Origin: Nymphaea colorata | Lineage: Eukaryota > Streptophyta > Magnoliopsida > Nymphaeales > Nymphaeaceae | Length of the DNA: 64,000 bases | Direction of reading: 5' to 3' | NCBI RefSeq assembly: GCF_008831285.2 | Contig: NC_045149.1 | Coordinates: 2,399,500-2,463,499 of the forward strand | Shown: positions 35,901-47,712 of the stretch, in pieces | How the letters are laid out: the number at the start of each line of letters is the position of its first letter | Numbering within the stretch: the first letter of the stretch is position 1 | Position numbers and translations under genes: made by a program | The notes under the pieces: generated by a model | Told to the model about the DNA's origin: nothing | Databases searched by the model: none | The model's input: only the letters and a program-made list of their open reading frames with translations

Positions 35901-36688
35901 CTCGTTTTGAATTTCGATTCGGTCCAATTGGTTGTCGACACATTCTAGTAAGTGATTTAAGCTCAAAAACACATTTTGGCGCCAGAGTAAAGCATAAAAC
36001 AAAGGGAAATCTGTGCACGCGCGTGCGGCGCTCATAGTACCAGACTTTGTCGTTTTGAACTCGATTTTGGATTTTGAGTTTGAAATGCTTGATTTGGATT
36101 TAGACTTGGGTTTTGGATCTAATATGGATCTGAGAGTTGGATTTTGGATTCCAATCTCGTGTCTGAAGTTTGAGTTTTGAATTTGAATTTTGTGCTTGGA
36201 TTCAGACAAGGGTTTAGAGATTCATTTTAGATTGAATAGTTGTGAATTTATTTTGGGTCTAGATATGGGCTTAGGGCCCAGAAATTAATTCTAGATAAAC
36301 TAATTGAGATTTGAATGAAAATGAAATGCATCCCTTTTTGGAAAAAGTTGGGGTGATAACAAGTTTCCATAAAGGTCTGTGAGCTCTTTCTTTTGGTCTT
36401 ACTTGGTTTTTAGGGTTTTGCAATGAAGTGATTGGTTTCATTTGAAGGATCTTTCGTTTGTTTTGTGAAGATCGAGCTCCTTTCTTCATTTTTTGTTCTT
36501 TTGTTTTCTCATATGTGTCTATCTGCTTGTTTGAAGAGTTTGAGATCATCGTAGTTATCTTGCATTTTCTCTCAATTGTTTTGTGACGGTTCTGCTTATT
36601 TCGTTTTCCTCTCTTTACTTTGTTTCTTTTCAAGAGGAGGCAAAAAATGTACAGCTTTAGCGGATTATAAATCTGAAGGGTTTGTTTT
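32939..36688. other. No gene; dispersed repetitive DNA
   Basis: 33720-33960 and 34770-35310 resemble 62990-63190 and 63390-63990 at low identity (shared TTTTGCYTTAATTCGATTA, GAACATTCGTGATT-like and CATTCCTACCAYAACAT words), marking a diverged repeat family. 34140-34400 has (GA)n and (TA)n/(TATG)n runs. 35600-35720 is a GC-rich patch full of GCGC and GCACA words. 36050-36250 has GGATTTGG-type repeats like those at 26540-26700. Confidence 0.5.
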
Positions 36689-36934
36689 TGTTGAAATAAT
36701 AAAACCGGGTAGAATAGTAAAATACGAAGATGAATGTAAAGTGGAAAAGCCTCGACTCGAGGGAAAAACCATGATGGAGATGACTCTGGCACCCACTAGA
36801 TGCCAGTCTATCTCTCTCTTTTAATTTTCATTCACACACTAAAAATAGGGTTATAGAGGCTTAAATAGAGCTCCACATGAACAACGGGTCAGATAGAGTC
36901 TAGACCCGAACCCAAACATACAAACACATCAACA
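36689..36934 (-). repeat. 3' LTR of copia B
   Basis: 246 bp, TGTTGA...TCAACA, followed on the inside by the polypurine tract (minus reading TAACTGGAGGGGGAG at 36935-36949). Confidence 0.9.
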
Positions 36935-37033
36935 CTCCCCCTCCAGTTAGGCGTATAGATCAAACATGTCCAACTTGGATGCATTTCTCTTAAATGAAGT
37001 TGATGACAAGGCCTTGGTTAGAGCATCAACTAT

Positions 37034-38656
37034 CTAGACTTCGGACTTCATGTAAGATAGAACAAGTTCCTTAGCATCAATTCTCTTTTGAATGAAATGA
37101 CGGCCAATCTCCACATGCTTCATTCTATCATGTAATATTGGATTGTTGGCTAAGTTGATTGTAGACTTGTTATCACAGTACATATTCCTTGGTCCCTCAG
37201 TTTTTATTCCGATGTCGGCCAATAGCACTTTCAGTCACAACAACTCAGAGACTCCCATGGCCACATCTCAATATTTAGCCTTAGCACTGGAGCGAGAGCA
37301 GACGTCCTATCTCTTATTCCTCCACACTATGAGATTCTCTCCCAAATAAATACAATAGCCTAAAGTAAATATCCTAGTATCAATACATCCTACCCAGTCA
37401 GCAACTGAATAACCTTCAATTTCAAGAGAGCCTTGCTTAACATACAAGGGACCCTTGTCAGGATTTCTCTTCAAGTAACATAAAATCATGTCGACAGTCT
37501 TCAAGTGAGTAACCTTGGGCGCATGCATGAACTGACTCAGCACTTTCACCGCAAAGGTGATGTCAGGTCTATTGAGAGTAAGATAAGTCAACTTCCCAAC
37601 AAGAAGTTGACATCTTCCCTTGGCTTCTTCACAAAGAGGCACCCCATCTCTAAGGCTAAGCTTGTGTCCAGCATCTAAAGGAGTAGAAGCAGGTCTACAT
37701 CCAAGTTTCTCAGTCTCCTTTAATAATTCTAGAGTGTACTTCCGCTGATTTAACACAAGACTTGTGCCAGACCTAGCAATTTCAATGCCAAGAAAATATT
37801 TCAAGTTGTCAAGGTCCTTGAGGTCAAACTCAATAGCCAATAATTCCTTTAACTTTATTATTTTATCTTCATCATTACCTATGACAAATATATCATCAAC
37901 ATATACCAACATAAGAGTAACTTTATGTTCCTTTCTCTTTACATGATATTGGTGTTGTCTCATTATAAGTTTAAGTCGTTCAAACCATGACCGGGGAAAT
38001 TGCTAGAGCCCATACAAAGTTTTTTTCAACCTGCAGCATTTTCCAGGTTCCTCATATCCTGGAGGCATGCACATATACACTTCCTCTTCAAGGTCTCCAT
38101 TAAGAAATGTATTCTCAACATCAAGTTGGTACATCTTCCACTCTTTTATTACAGCTAAGGAGATAGTAACTCTTACTGTCTTCATCTTTGAAACAGGAGC
38201 AAATGTTTGTAAGTAGTCAATCTCATAGTTCTGACTGAACCTCTTGGCAACCAAGCGAGCTTTATATCTATCCACACTCCCATCTGACTTATATTTAATG
38301 TGTAGACCCACTTGAATCCTACCAGATGAGCCGCTTCGGGGATATTTACCACTAAGCATGACTTGGTTATGCAGGAAAGGTGTAGCATTGGGATTGAGAT
38401 TGAAATTCTTGTCACCAGTCAACTCACCAGTGAGCTCTGCTGCAATCAATCTTCTCCTGAAATAAACCTGCCCAAACAAACAGTCACGTTTCACCTCATT
38501 CCCAGTTGAGCAACCATAATCCTTGTTGTGTTCTAGAAGGCTTGTAGACCGAATCTCTTTTTTTTTGTACTTTAGAAAATTTGTAAATTGAATCTGTTGA
38601 TTTGGTGAATACTCTTCTCTTTGTGGACCTCTCCCCCTGAAAAGAATTCTCAGCAA
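37034..38656 (-). pseudogene. copia B reverse transcriptase and RNase H
   Basis: Minus-strand frames 38656-38003 ([48 protein letters not shown]), 37963-37307 (LMLVYVDDIFVIGND with YVDD; FLGIEIARSGTSLVLNQRK; RNase H start) and 37228-37034 (MYCDNKSTINLANNP). Breaks: stop in YGL*Q near 38003, a small deletion in place of KHGYNKGN near 37960, and a frame change in RNase H near 37305-37230. Confidence 0.88.
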
Positions 38657-40250
38657 AATAGGAAATATGCTCTAGGAAGGTGACATCTTTGCTAACATAG
38701 ACATGACCAGTGGAAGGGTTTAGACACTTATATCTTTTTTGAGTAGGGGAATAACCTAGAAACATGCTCTTAATCAACCTCGGATCAAGTTTTTAATATT
38801 AGGACTGTGATTGTGAATAAAACAGAACAGCCAAAGACCCGAAGTGGAAAAGAGAAAGGTTGATGACTCTCTGCTTACATAGAATGAGGTGTTAGCCCAT
38901 TCAACACGCGACTAGGCATACGATTAATCAAATATGCACTGATGAGCACAACATCCCCTCAATACTTCTTTGGAAAATGTCGTTGGAACAAGAGAACCCT
39001 GGCAACATTTGGCAACTGACAATTCTTTCTTTCAGCAACCCCATTTGGAGGAGGGGTATAACTACAATATGTCTCATGAACAATCCCCCTTTGCTGGAAG
39101 AAACTATCAACATAATGACACATACACTCACGTGTATTGTGAGATCGAAAGATCTTAGCAGGAGTTCCAAACTGAGTTTCCACAAGAATGATGAAAGTCT
39201 TTATGACACTAGGCATTTCACCAAAGTCCTTTAGCAAGTACACAAAGGTGTTATGAGAGCAATCATCAATAAAATTTATAAAGTACTGAAAACCATGACA
39301 AGAAGGAATTTCTGAAGGTTCCACACATCTGAATGGATCAAAACAAAAAATTCATTAGAATGACTTGTAGATATAGGATACGAAGTCTTAACAAGTTTAG
39401 CCAAATGACACACATCACAAAACAATAGAATCATATCAAGACTATAACATAAATGAGAAAACAATTGTCTAAGTATTCCAAAAGGAAGATGCCCAAGGCA
39501 TTCATGTCATCGCAAGACCAGCTGGAGGAAGTCCTCTCTACTCTTCTGTGTTTTGATAACTGTCGTCACGAGAGTTGTGGCAACATGCATGGGTAGTCGA
39601 TAAAACCCCTCAAAAACCAAACCAACCCTAATCATCTTCCCCATCACCAAGTCCTACAAGACACAATGATTAGCAGAAAAAATAAGTTCGCAATTCAACT
39701 CTTTCGTAGTCTTGTTAACTGGCAAGAGGTTTAAGGGAATGTGAGGAACATGTAAGACATTGTGAACTAAGAACTTGTTTAAAAGTGAGAGACTTTCTTT
39801 CCTGACTACAGAAATAGAGGAACCATTGGCAAGAGAAACTCGTTTCTTCCTAGACGAAAGTTTATATTCATGAAAAAACATAGGATTGTCGGTCATGTGG
39901 TGGGTAGCACCACTATCAACAATCCACTCTTCCATACCAGAATTACAGTTTTTGCCATAGATTGCAAGGGTGTGATTGAGTTTCACATCATCTGATGACT
40001 CAGCCTGACCAGTGCCAGTGCGACTCAGGTATGCACGAAGCTCACAAATCTGATCGACAAAGATGGTTGGTTTTCCCCATCAAAATTTGCAGTTTCAGAG
40101 ATAGACTTCTTCCCACTAGAAGCTCTTCTATGACTATTTTTTCTTTTAGAATGAAAATCCCAACAAAAGTCAATGGTGTGACTAGATTTCTTACAATGAG
40201 TGCCCTTCTAAGAGGATCAGGGAGTTTTCGTAGGAGCTCGGCTAACTAGG
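38657..40250 (-). pseudogene. copia B zinc knuckle, protease and integrase
   Basis: Knuckle at about 40150-40215 (minus reading GTHCKKSSHTIDFCWD), where the first Cys of CX2CX4HX4C is Gly. Protease: 39986-39654 with WIVDSGATHHMTDNP. Integrase: zinc region 39464-39276 (FCDVCHLAKL), core 39324-38959 with FIDDCS, FRSHNTRE (the second Asp of the DDE core is His) and NGVAERKN. C-terminal piece 38777-38496 with FLGYSPTQKRYKC. Several frame changes. Confidence 0.85.
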
Positions 40251-40365
40251 GCGGATCACTTGCTGCTTGAGGAACCCCCCCCGGCCCCTTTCCCTGTCAT
40301 AACGAGGCGGCACTGCTCTTCAAACTTGATGCAGAATAGACATCCTCAATGTTGACCATATCTTC

Positions 40366-40971
40366 TTATTCAAGAATTTGGCTTCTAATGCCTTCAAAAT
40401 CATCATTCAGCCATGCCAAGAACATAAACACCCTGTTCTTCCATTCTTGGGCTGAATGCCGCATCTGGTCTTGGGGACAATCCCAAGTATCCTTAGAGTA
40501 GTAGTCAAGTTCCTCCCATTTCGATTTTGGAGCTATATAATAGTCAGCCATAGGAAGCTCTCCTTCCCATAGAGCATATATATCTTTCATCAGTTGATAC
40601 ACACGGGCATCCTTTTTCTACTGACCATACATTTGTTCAAGCATAACGCACATATCTCGGGCAGTCCTCTTCCAAAGAATAAGAGATTGAATATCGGATG
40701 ACATAGAGTTGACAATCCATGTAACTTGGTTGTCCTCAAGAAACCACATGTCCCATGTAGAGTTGTTCTCAGGTGGTTCAGTCTTGTTCCCATTGACATA
40801 ATTAATTCGCCCCTGACCAGCAATTCCCATAGTGATGGCAGCGAACCAACGCAAACAATTATCCATGGTGGGACGAATAGTGATGACTTGAACAAGAACA
40901 TTTTCAGTTTTGAAGAACCCAACATTTGCCTGGTCAATACTAACAACCGATGCCTCTGATTCAACCATCAC
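40366..40971 (-). pseudogene. copia B gag
   Basis: Starts MMVESEASVVS at 40971 and follows the gag of the 10971 element (AITMGIAGQGR, WFLEDNQ, RTARDMCVMLEQMYGQ). An in-frame TAG at 40618-40620 follows GQ; reading continues (KKDARVYQLMKD) to another TAA at 40366-40368. The gag of the nested element A carries a stop at nearly the same place. Confidence 0.87.
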
Positions 40972-41973
40972 AACATAGGAACTTTAACAATCAAGAGTAT
41001 GAGAATGAAAAAACCTCCAGTAAGAAGACAAATAGAGCACCAAGGCATAAAACTCTGCTATCAACAACAACAACAAACTTACGAAGCAAGCACTAAGGCC
41101 AAACCAATGAAGATCACACCACAACAGTGGCAAAGAAGACAGCAACAACAACTGCACAACAGAGGCAGAAGCTTCACATGGGTTTCTTGGCTAACCAAAG
41201 GACTCGAGCAATGGATGGCTCAGGCAGCAGCTCCTAGCAGTAGCAAAATGGTCCATGCAATGCAGGCAGCAGAGACAGGGAGCGACAGTGGCGGAGCTTC
41301 ATGCCAAGCAACCATAGGAAGTGGCATCGGGCAACTGCAGCAGGAAGTGGTGCCAGAAGACTGCAACAAGAAGTGAGGTCATGTGACAGCATGGGGCAAC
41401 CGCATGAAGGGAAGAGACTTCACGTTGGGCGATAGCAGGAAGGCGTCAGACAGTAACTGAGCATTGCTCGAGCAATGACAACAGCAAAGGTGAAGAAGAC
41501 TCGCGTTACAGGATCAATAGAGGGGTCAGACAAGCACGCAGATGATGGGCGCTTAGGGAGCTGCTCAGGCGACGACAAGGTGAAGAGGGCACAAACAACC
41601 AATGACATCAGCTTAGATGGCCAGTGCCAGCAGCTCATGCGGCATGAGCAAATGACGATAATGGTGTAGAAGCGTGAGGACGATGGAAGACAAAGCAAAC
41701 AATGATAAGTCAGGTGACCATGGAAGAACTTAGCTGATGGCGAAAGGGCTCGAGCAACGGTGGCAGAGAGCAGCGACAGGCAACGTTGGACATTGGGGTG
41801 AACAGACAGAGATGGAGCAACATCAAATGTTTGGGAGACAGAGTGGAGCAAGCGGGTTGGACAATGGCAATGAAAAAAAATGACGATCTAGTGCCGATGA
41901 ACGGAAGAGGGAGGCCACAATATCATGCTCATTCAAGAAACCCAAACTCAAAAACTCGTCGACTCTGATTCCA
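40972..41973 (-). other. Leader of copia B with primer-binding site
   Basis: About 1 kb between gag and the 5' LTR, CAG/CAA/GGC-rich, no credible protein. The primer-binding site is at 41961-41973 (minus reading TGGAATCAGAGTC). Confidence 0.7.
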
Positions 41974-42134
41974 TGTTGAAATAATAAAACCGAGTAGAAC
42001 AGTAAAATACGATGATGAATATAACGTGGAAAACCCTCAACTCAAGGGAAAAACCCACGATGGTGATGACTCTGGCGCCCACTAGCTGCCAGTCTCTCTC
42101 TCTCCCCCTCTCTCTCTCTCTTAATTTTCATTCA
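41974..42134 (-). repeat. 5' LTR of copia B, left portion
   Basis: Matches 36689-36840 of the partner LTR and stops at CATTCA, where copia C is inserted. The remaining 100 bp resume at 47389-47488. Confidence 0.9.
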
Positions 42135-42467
42135 TGATAAGATAATCTGTGATAATCAAGGAGAGGATATGATCTACGGTTATGCCAACCCAACGTCATC
42201 CAAAACTAAACAATCTCCTCATGATAAGGAAAGAACAATTTCTAAAACAATCTCGTGTAATCTTGCCAAAGTCTATCGTGTGAATGCAGATCCTAAAATC
42301 AAGGATCTCAATTGTACACAGTAATTATAAATACTTGTACTCTCTTGGTTGAATCATTGAAGAATAGAAGACAATGTCTTTCCTGTGGATGTAGGCTAAA
42401 TTTAGCTGAACCACATTACATCTGTGTTCTTCTCTTTTTCTTAAGTTCCTATTCTCTTCTATTAACT
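42135..42467 (+). repeat. 5' LTR of copia C
   Basis: 333 bp starting TGATAAGATAATC and ending TATTAACT, next to the primer-binding site. Confidence 0.92.
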
Positions 42468-43419
42468 TGGCATCAGAGCCAACAGCTCTAGGATTCTGTC
42501 ATTACCATTGGATCTGTCACTGTTGACAGATAGGAAAATAACCAGGTTGTAATCAGTTAGTGTTGTACTGCTGAACAGGGAGAAGATTGGTTTTTTATGG
42601 CAAGGAAATCAACTGGCGCTGTCAAGTCCGACCACTTTAACTGTTGAGCAGGGTGACAATAGAATCGTTTGAATATGAGGAACCACTCCGTGAAATCTCA
42701 GATTTTTTGGAGCTACCAGTGAAGAGAAATCAATTTTTGAAGTACCACTTGTCTTGAACAACACTTGCGACTGCCTAATTCTTCATGGCATGAAAATCAG
42801 CCGGCATTGTCAACTCCGGCCACCTTAGTTGTCAAGCAAGGATTCTATAGAATCGTCTGCATCTGAGGATCAACTCTATGAAATCTTAAATTTTTTGGAG
42901 CTGTCGATGGAGAGCAACCGGTTTTCGAAGCTCCGCCTATCTGCAAAGACCACCTGCTGTGATTTTGCCGTCTCCCCTTTTCTATCTAAATCTCTCGGCA
43001 TTGTCTCCATCGGAGGTTTTCCACTACGATTTTGGACATCCAGCATCCTCTAGGAATCACATTTCCAACGAACTGGTCCTCGGCTAGAATCAGCATCAGC
43101 GCCGACCAGATTTGGTCTTTTTCTGGCCGCCCCTTTTTGTTGTTCCTTGCGTCCCCTTTTTTTATCGTGATATCTCTCGTATGAACGAGGGAGAAGAACC
43201 AAGGCAATCATCTTATCCAAACCGAGGCTTATTATTCAAGAGAGGGACAAAGGCTTTATATTCAGAGGAGCTATTGTGCTCATTGACTATAGTTATGTCG
43301 AGGGAGGAATTTCAGTATAGAATGGCTGCATCATCTTCTAACATCTCCTGAACTACTTCTGCTACACCATGTACACAATGGAATGGTTTCTCAAGTTGGG
43401 TTTCTGTTAAACTTGATTG

Positions 43420-46400
43420 ATCAAATTATCTTCTCTGGCGTTTTCAAATTGAAAGTATTATGAAAAGTCAAAATCTGATCACTATGTTAATAGGAAATGT
43501 TCTGTTCCACTTGAATTTCTTGATGAAGCACACACACAAGAAAATCCTGCTTATGATTTATGGTACTGTGAAGATCAATTTGCATTAAGTTGGGTCAAAG
43601 TCATGGCAACTCAACCGGTCATGTCACAACTAGATCGTGTTAGCATGGCTAGAGATGCTTGGTGCATTCTTGAAAAACAATATGCCTCACAAAACAATCT
43701 TCGCATTATTCAACTAAAAAGAGAACTACAAAATGTCAAAAAGGGAGGAATATCTTTGATTGATTACCTTCAACATATTAGTTTCTTACATGATTCTCTT
43801 AGCACTGTGCAGTATTTTGTCTTAGATATAGATCTTGTTTTCTATACTTTGAAGGGCTGAGTTCTGGATATGAAACTTTCATCACCACCACTACTACATT
43901 TAAAGATCTACCTTCATGGTATGAATTATATGATATGTTAATTACTCAAGAGCAGCGACTTGGAATGTTTTCCTCTCTCCAACTGACTTAGGTTGAAGCC
44001 ACAACCACTGCCTTTATTGCTAAACAAGGGCATTGGCATGCCTTTGTTGCTGACCAGGGGCATGGGTGTGGTAACTATATTGGCAGCAAGGGTAGAGGCC
44101 ATAATGGAGGAAGAGGAAATTATAATGGAGGGAGAAGAAACTATGGTAAAAATAATAGTACTAACAAGTTTAGCTAAGGAATAACTTGTCAATACTGTGG
44201 AAGAATGAATCACACTGCTCGATAGTGCTATAATATTCCAAAGGCATTAATGGCCATAGCACTTAACATGGGAAAGTCTGACACTACATCTAGTAGTCAT
44301 GAAACTATCAACAATACTCATGACTCATGTGACAAACTCAGATCACGAAATGCAAGGTAAAGTTACCTATCATGGATCTAATTCAATTATTGTTGGCAAT
44401 GGTAATAAGATGCTAATTAAAAATATAGGGAACGTATCCCTACCTAGCAAAATGTCTTTTGTTTTTAAAAATATGTTGCATGCTCTTAAGGCACACAAGA
44501 ATCTTATGTCAGTTGCAAGGTTTACCAAAGACAATCAATGCTCTATTGAATTTTCCTTTAATGGTTTTACTGTTAAGAATGTGCAGACGGGCAAGATTCT
44601 TCACACAGGGCTGCTTGAGAAAGGAGGACTCTATAAATGGATGAGAGAAAGAAAGGACTCAATAAGCAATACTATCAGAGATGAAGATGATGGTCAACTA
44701 AAGATTGCTAATACTTCTTTAGTTTCACAAAATTATTGCTCAAATTTTCAGCTATGGCATTTGGTCTAGGACATGCTCATTTTCAATTATTGAACTCGTT
44801 GAAAGTTGTTGGTTTAACATCTACTAACGACAAAGATAAATTGGATTTTTGTTTTTCATGTGTGCTTGGAAAAATGCATAAAATTGCTTTTTCTAAGACT
44901 GAGTTTCATGCAACTAAACCACTTGAAGTGTTACATGCTGATCTTTGGGGCCAACACCATGTGCTTCTCGAGAAGGGTACATATATCATTTCTTAATAGT
45001 TGACGACTATTCTCGCTTCTCATAGATTTTTCCCTCATCCAAAAAAAGTGATATGTTTCCATGTTTTAGAACCTTCTCTATCATATATGAACCTTTGGAT
45101 GTACCATCTATCCATTGAGTGGGCCTAGACGTGCTTCAAAATTAAAACCCAAAGCTCAAGTTTGCGTCTTTATCGGCTATGGAAGCTGTCATAAAGGTTA
45201 TGTCTATTATAATCCAATCTCCAATCTTGTTATCATATTTAGACACATTAGATTTGACGAAATAAGCTTTCTATACTCTCATTGTGGTCCCTCTATTACT
45301 CCTTCAAACATTTCAAGATGGCTTGAATCGTCCGTATTTGAGTGCATTGAACCTAGACCTATTGACAAGCCAAAAGAGAGTTTGCCCAGAATCATTTCTA
45401 GGCCCCCAAGTTCCTCAGTTGTTCGAACTGGTGCCAATCCCTCTGAGTCTCCCTCTAATGATAAACCTAACAACCAATTAGTTGAGCCACCCGATGGCCT
45501 AAAGTCTTCATCTACTTGACCCAAACCACTCCTGATACTGAACCTACCTCACTAAAAGAGGCCCAATAGGACCACAACTGGGTTAATGCTATGAAAAGTG
45601 AGATGGATGCTCTTGACAAAAATGAAACATGAGATCTTGTACCGAGAGAACCTCACTTTAATGTTATTGGATGTAGATAGGTCTACAAAATCAAGCGTCA
45701 TTTTGATGGTACTATAACAAGGTATAAGGTCAGATTAGTAGCCAAAGGATTTAATCAAAGAGAATGAGTGGATTACTTTGATACTTTCAGTCCGGTAGTC
45801 AAACCAACCACTGTTTGACTTGTTTTGTCTATTGCCTTCAGTCGTAGGTGGTGCACTCAACAAATTGACCTCAACAATGCCTTCCTTCACGGAATGTTGA
45901 AAGAAGAAGTTTTTATGATTCAACCACCAGGGTTTGAAAATTCAGAGTTGTCTAATCATGTTTGCAAACTCAAACTAGCTCCCTTGGTTTGACAGCTTGA
46001 AGTAGTTTCTTGTCAGTGAAGAATTTTAGGAATCACAGTCTGATTCGTCACTCTTTATTTGCAATTCTGGTTCCAGTACTATTTATTTATTGATCTGTGT
46101 CGATGACATTATTTTGACTGGCAGCGCCAAGATAGAAATACACAAATTTTCAGCAAAGCTTGGACAACACTTCTCCCTCAAAGATCTAGGACAAATCCAC
46201 TACTTCCTTGGAATTTAGGTATCCTTCAACAAAGATCATCTTGTTCTCTCACAAAAGAAATATATTCTTGATATACTTAGCAAAGTTGGGATAGAGAAAT
46301 GTAAAGATGTTTTTACACCTATTGTTCCCAACTTACCCCTCTCACAACATGAAGGGGAGAGATTCATGGACGTTACTCTTCATAGGAGCGTTGTTGGAGC

Positions 46401-47010
46401 CTTGCAGTATGTCACTTCACTGGACCTGATATTGCCTTTGTTGTTAATAAAGCATGTCAATTTATGCATGATCCTACTAATTTTCATTGGGGTCATGTCA
46501 AATGCATTCTTCGGTACCTACAAGGCACGAGCACGTATAGTCTTCAAATTTGAAGAAATCATTCTATCACATTGTAATCATATGCCGATGCCGATTGGGC
46601 TGGTTGCTCAGATGACCGACAATCAACCAGTGGATTTGTTACTTTGCTTGGAGAAAAGATTATTTCTTGGGGATCAACAAAACAACATACTATAGCACGT
46701 TCAAACACTGAAGCTGAATATAAAGCCCTTGCGATTGTCACTTCTGAAATTATTTGGTTGAAATCTCTTCTCAAGGAACTCAAGGTTGACATTACGAAAC
46801 CACCAATACTCAGATGTGATAATCTTGGAGCTACTTACCTTGTAGCCAATCTTGTTTTTCATGCAAGAACAAAACATATTGAAATCAATTTTCACTTTGT
46901 TAGATTGAAAGTCACCAAAAAGGAAATTCAAATTGAATTCATCACCTCTCAAGAATAGTTCGTTGATATCTTGACCAAAGTGTTGGCTGGACCACGGTTT
47001 CATTGTCTAA
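43420..47010 (+). pseudogene. copia C gag-pol remnant
   Basis: Gag with LKRELQNVKKGGISLIDYL (43603-43860). A Gly-rich segment and knuckle QYCGRMNHTA near 44190-44220 in a broken frame. Protease/GAG-pre-integrase 44299-44769 with the catalytic DSGA motif lost. Integrase zinc part 44736-44996 (CFSCVLGKMHK, LEVLHADLWG) then IVDDYSR at about 45000. Most of the integrase core is deleted; the C-terminal GYGSCHKGYVYY region is at 45115-45519. RT 45540-46370 is full of stops (RLVAKGFNQRE*VDYFDTFSPV, QIDLNNAFLHGMLKEEVFM). RNase H 46644-46958 has [11 protein letters not shown] and [12 protein letters not shown]. No product possible. Confidence 0.88.
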
Positions 47011-47056
47011 GGAGCAAGCTTAATCTTGTTGACACCAAGATCGACTTGAGGGGGAA

Positions 47057-47383
47057 TGATAAGATAATCTACGATAATCAAGGAGAGGATAAGATCTACG
47101 GTTACGCCAACCCAACGTCATCCAAAACTGAACAATCTCCTCATGATACAGAAAGAACCATTTCTAAAACAGTCACATGTAATCTTGCCAAAGTCTATCG
47201 TGTGAATCTAGATCCTAAAATCAAGGATCTCAATTGTACACAGTAACTATAAAAACTTGTACTCTCTTGGTTGAATAATTGAAGAATAGAAAAGAGTGTC
47301 TTTCCTGTGGACATAGGCTGAGTTTAGCCTAACCACATTACATCTATGTTCTTCTCTTAAGTTCATGTTCACTTCTATTAACT
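47057..47383 (+). repeat. 3' LTR of copia C
   Basis: 327 bp, six bases shorter than its partner in the CTTTTTC run near the end; followed by ATTCA and the rest of the LTR of B. Confidence 0.92.
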
Positions 47384-47388
47384 ATTCA

Positions 47389-47488
47389 CACACTGAAAAT
47401 AGGGTTACAAAGGCTTAAATAGAGCTCAACATGAAAAACGGATCGAATAGAGTCCAGACTCGAACCCGAACATACAAACAAGCCAACA
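47389..47488 (-). repeat. 5' LTR of copia B, right portion
   Basis: Continues the LTR interrupted at 42134 (CACACTGAAAATAGGGTTA...) and ends GCCAACA. Confidence 0.88.
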
Positions 47489-47712
47489 GTTTCTTTCAAG
47501 GGTTTGTTTCTTTGTTTAAATCTTTCCAATAATAAAATTTCTACAACATTCTATATGCAAATACAATTTCCATCTGTTTGGTAGATCATCATTTTTTTTG
47601 TGTTTTTCTTCCATGTGTGCTGGCACTATTTTCTGGTAGATCATCTAATTTTTTTATGTGCTTGAATATCAGTTATCGGTTATAGTTTTTTGGTTTTCAG
47701 ACATACATTGTA

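Larger units (their letters stand above)
42135..47383 (+). mobile_element. Ty1/copia retrotransposon C inserted in the LTR of B
   Basis: 5249 bp, LTRs 42135-42467 and 47057-47383, target duplication ATTCA (42130-42134 and 47384-47388). It belongs to a family different from A and B. LTR ends are TG...CT, a non-canonical terminus, in both copies. Primer-binding site TGGCATCAGAGCC at 42468-42480, polypurine tract ACTTGAGGGGGAA at 47044-47056. The coding part is heavily decayed. LTR divergence is near 9 percent by eye. Confidence 0.93.
36689..47488 (-). mobile_element. Outer Ty1/copia retrotransposon B, 5' LTR split by another copia
   Basis: A minus-strand element of the same family as A: left LTR 36689-36934, right LTR 41974-42134 plus 47389-47488, interrupted by the plus-strand element 42135-47383. 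Flanking 5-mers are GTTTT and GTTTC, a target duplication with one mismatch. About 5.5 kb without the guest. Gag, protease, integrase, RT and RNase H are all present in order from right to left, but each carries stops or frameshifts. LTRs differ at about a tenth of sites by eye, so this is an old insertion. Confidence 0.93.
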
